DNA from: Bacteroidales bacterium
GTDB lineage: Bacteria; Bacteroidota; Bacteroidia; Bacteroidales; ML635J-15
Direction: 5' to 3'
Length of the DNA: 8,696 bases
Assembly: GCA_028701945.1 (NCBI GenBank)
Contig: JAQVPT010000144.1
Location: 1-8,696, forward strand
A model generated the notes under the pieces. It was not told the origin of the DNA. It saw only the letters and a program-made list of their open reading frames with translations, and ran no database searches. This document shows, in pieces, positions 7,141-8,696 of this stretch. Each line of letters opens with the position of its first letter. The first letter of the stretch is position 1. The translations under genes and the position numbers were made by a program.

Positions 7141-8001
7141 TTATTTTGCGGTTTCTAGAGTATTCAGCAATAATGCAAGTCTGGTCATTGGACCTACTCC
7201 ACCAGGCACAGGAGTAATAAAAGAACATTTTTCGGCAGCATTATCAAAATCGACATCACCAGCAAGTTTAAAACCGCTTTTTGTTTTATCGGATTTTATT
7301 CTCGATGTTCCTACGTCAATAACAACTGCACCTTCTTTAACCATATCGGCAGTTACAAATTTAGGTTTACCCATTGCAACAATTAAAATATCTGCAGAAG
7401 CACAAATTTCTTTAATATTTTGAGAACGACTGTGCAGGACAGTAACTGTAGAATTCATTTCTTTTTGCGACATCAACACACTCATTGGACGACCAACAAT
7501 ATTACTTCGACCCAATATTACGCAATGTTTTCCTGAAGTTTCGATTTTATATTTTCTCAACAAAATTGTAATTCCCAGAGGCGTTGCAGAAACGAAAGTG
7601 GGCAGTCCAGCCATCATTTTACCAACATTCATAGGATGAAACCCATCAACATCTTTTTTGGGATCAATTGCTTCTATAACCTTATTCTCATCAATATGTG
7701 AAGGCAATGGTAATTGAACAATAAAACCATCAACAGAATCGTCCTGATTAAGTTTTTCAATAGTATTAAGAAGTTCATTTTCGGTAGCATCCTCCTCAAA
7801 ACGGATAAGCGAAGATTTAAAACCTACCTCCTCGCAATCTTTCATTTTAAAGTTAACGTAAGATTCACTACCACCATCATGTCCTACTAAAATAGCAACT
7901 AAATGAGGAGCATTTCCACGTTTTTCAATAATTTTATTTACTTCGATAGCTATTTCGGCTTTTATTTCCTTAGCTACCTTATTACCATCAATTAATACCA
8001 T
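7141..8001 (-). CDS. folD: Bifunctional methylenetetrahydrofolate dehydrogenase / methenyltetrahydrofolate cyclohydrolase
   Basis: FolD oxidises 5,10-methylene-THF to 5,10-methenyl-THF with NADP and hydrolyses that to 10-formyl-THF, feeding purine and formyl-Met synthesis in the cytoplasm. The 286-residue product has full family length. Catalytic-site residues are all present: Y48 and K52 in SYVNFKMKDCEEVGF, Q96 in FIVQLPLP, and D119 in DPKKDVDGFHP. The NADP-binding half shows GRSNIVGRP at 164-172, and the family signature PVPGGVGPMT is at 264-273. The usual PCTP stretch is SATP here (138-141). The ATG at 8001 gives the standard VLIDGNKVA beginning. It lies downstream of ffh on the same strand, 100 nt away, so the two may be an operon, though the spacer holds a tandem repeat and a possible promoter box. 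The identification is firm. Confidence 0.96.
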   Translation of the reverse strand: MVLIDGNKVAKEIKAEIAIEVNKIIEKRGNAPHLVAILVGHDGGSESYVNFKMKDCEEVGFKSSLIRFEEDATENELLNTIEKLNQDDSVDGFIVQLPLPSHIDENKVIEAIDPKKDVDGFHPMNVGKMMAGLPTFVSATPLGITILLRKYKIETSGKHCVILGRSNIVGRPMSVLMSQKEMNSTVTVLHSRSQNIKEICASADILIVAMGKPKFVTADMVKEGAVVIDVGTSRIKSDKTKSGFKLAGDVDFDNAAEKCSFITPVPGGVGPMTRLALLLNTLETAK

Positions 8002-8013
8002 TTATATAAAATT

Positions 8014-8021
8014 CAAAATTA
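8014..8021 (-). promoter_or_regulatory. Possible -7 promoter box for folD
   Basis: On the minus strand this reads TAATTTTG, matching TAnnTTTG. It sits only 12 nt before the folD ATG, so the leader would be about 9 nt long, and no -33 TTG is visible at the usual distance. It is a weak candidate in AT-rich DNA; folD could equally be read from the ffh transcript. Confidence 0.22.
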
Positions 8022-8046
8022 ATAATTATTTATTGTATCTGTCTAA

Positions 8047-8098
8047 AACCGTGAACCGTGAACCGTGAACTGAGAACCGTGAACTGAGAACCGTGAAC
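8047..8098. repeat. 7-bp tandem repeat between ffh and folD
   Basis: Seven back-to-back heptamers plus a 3-nt remnant (AAC) fill this stretch. Unit A is AACCGTG and unit B is AACTGAG (two substitutions). The order on the + strand is A A A B A B A, so the last four units also form a 14-bp B-A pair repeated exactly (8068-8081 and 8082-8095). The array is GC-richer than the AT-rich spacer beside it and ends 3 nt before the ffh stop codon, so it does not enter either gene. On the minus strand it would lie in the ffh-folD intercistronic RNA. From memory, similar GTGAACC-like heptamer arrays occur between genes in other Bacteroidota; function is unknown, and copy-number variation by slippage is likely. 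Confidence 0.92.
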
Positions 8099-8101
8099 GT
8101 T

Positions 8102-8696
8102 TTACCCCATCCCTTTCATCATTCTTTTTTGGTTTTTATTTGATGTCATTTTTTTCATCATTTTTTTAGTTTCATCAAATTGTTTTAGGATACGATTAAC
8201 CTCGGGAACAGTTGTCCCGCTACCTTCGGCAATACGCTTACGGCGACTTCCATTAATTATTGCAGGTTCTTCGCGTTCGGCAGGCGTCATCGAATGAATA
8301 ATAGCTTCGATACCCTTAAAGGCATCATCATCAATATCCATGTTTTTTATAGCTTTACCAAGCCCTGGAATCATACCCGCAAGCTCTTTAATATTTCCCA
8401 TTTTCTTTATTTGCTGTATTTGGGAAAGGAAATCGTCAAAATTGAATTGATTTTTAGCAATCTTCTTTTGCAGTTTGCGGGATTCTTCTTCGTCAAATTG
8501 CTCTTGTGCTCTTTCGACTAAGGAAACGATATCTCCCATACCAAGAATTCTGTCGGCCATACGTTCCGGATGGAAAACATCAATAGCGTCCATTTTTTCG
8601 CCAGTACCTACAAATTTTATAGGTTTATCGACAACCGAACGAATAGACAAAGCCGCTCCACCACGAGTATCGCCATCAAGTTTTGTGAGTATCACT
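8102..8696 (-). CDS. ffh: Signal recognition particle protein Ffh (SRP54), 5' part beyond the window
   Basis: Ffh binds the 4.5S/SRP RNA and the signal peptides of nascent membrane proteins and, as a GTPase with FtsY, delivers ribosomes to the membrane. Only the last 197 residues are visible, from roughly 440-450 for the family. The fragment opens with the G4 GTPase motif TKLDGDTRGGAALS and the end of the NG domain (PIKFVGTGEKMDAIDVFHPERMADRILGMGD, split here as family-typical blocks). It continues into the M domain, with the finger-loop region MGNIKELAGMIPGLG, the RNA-binding RRKRIAEGSGTTVPEVNRIL, and a Met/Lys-rich tail KMMKKM...RMMKGMG. A GTG at 8693-8695 could be read as a start but falls inside the G domain (VILTKLDGD), so the gene runs on past 8696. 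folD lies downstream on the same strand. The identity is certain; only completeness is unknown. Confidence 0.96.
   Translation of the reverse strand, partial: VILTKLDGDTRGGAALSIRSVVDKPIKFVGTGEKMDAIDVFHPERMADRILGMGDIVSLVERAQEQFDEEESRKLQKKIAKNQFNFDDFLSQIQQIKKMGNIKELAGMIPGLGKAIKNMDIDDDAFKGIEAIIHSMTPAEREEPAIINGSRRKRIAEGSGTTVPEVNRILKQFDETKKMMKKMTSNKNQKRMMKGMG

Noticed and set aside
8047..8098. CRISPR array
   Set aside because: Units are 7 bp with no spacers; this is a simple tandem repeat.
8693..8695. GTG as the start codon of a 197-residue gene
   Set aside because: It encodes the Val just before ILTKLDGD, the internal G4 motif of the Ffh GTPase domain; the true start lies beyond the window.

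Overview
The window looks like chromosomal DNA of a Bacteroidota bacterium, most likely of the Bacteroidales/Marinilabiliales type. The supporting signs are AT-rich DNA, genes without clear Shine-Dalgarno sequences, candidate TAnnTTTG promoter boxes, a zapA - 6S-like RNA - rny block, an ffh-folD pair and a Bacteroidota-style surface-polysaccharide cassette. The genus cannot be read from the sequence alone.

Layout. (1) Positions 1-2056, + strand, conserved housekeeping: the 3' part of zapA (cell division), a ~200-nt structured RNA gene that I read as 6S RNA (positions 288 to about 495), and rny (RNase Y). (2) Positions 2046-7096, a surface-polysaccharide block: a WbpP/TviC-type UDP-N-acetylhexosamine 4-epimerase that overlaps the end of rny by 11 nt; a polysaccharide-deacetylase-like protein on the opposite strand; then, from a divergent 135-bp intergenic region, a Wzx-type flippase and a Wzy-type polymerase 4 nt apart. 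(3) Positions 7141-8696, - strand, housekeeping again: folD (one-carbon metabolism) and, upstream of it, the 3' part of ffh (signal recognition particle). They are separated by a short spacer carrying a 7-bp tandem repeat.

How the genes work together. The epimerase would supply a GalNAc-type sugar nucleotide, Wzx would flip the lipid-linked repeat unit across the inner membrane, and Wzy would polymerise it. The deacetylase-like protein probably edits a sugar substituent. No glycosyltransferase and no initiating phosphosugar transferase lie between the two housekeeping blocks, so the pathway must be completed by genes elsewhere.

The best non-coding signal is the 6S-like RNA. It has a perfect 9-bp closing stem, an asymmetric-free central bubble of 14 and 15 nt, an apical 9-bp hairpin with a UUCG loop, and a T-tract after the closing stem. 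I see no mobile element, CRISPR array, tRNA, rRNA, toxin-antitoxin or defence system, and nothing that amounts to a wholly new system. No gene-free stretch exceeds 300 bases; the longest (253-517) holds the RNA gene.
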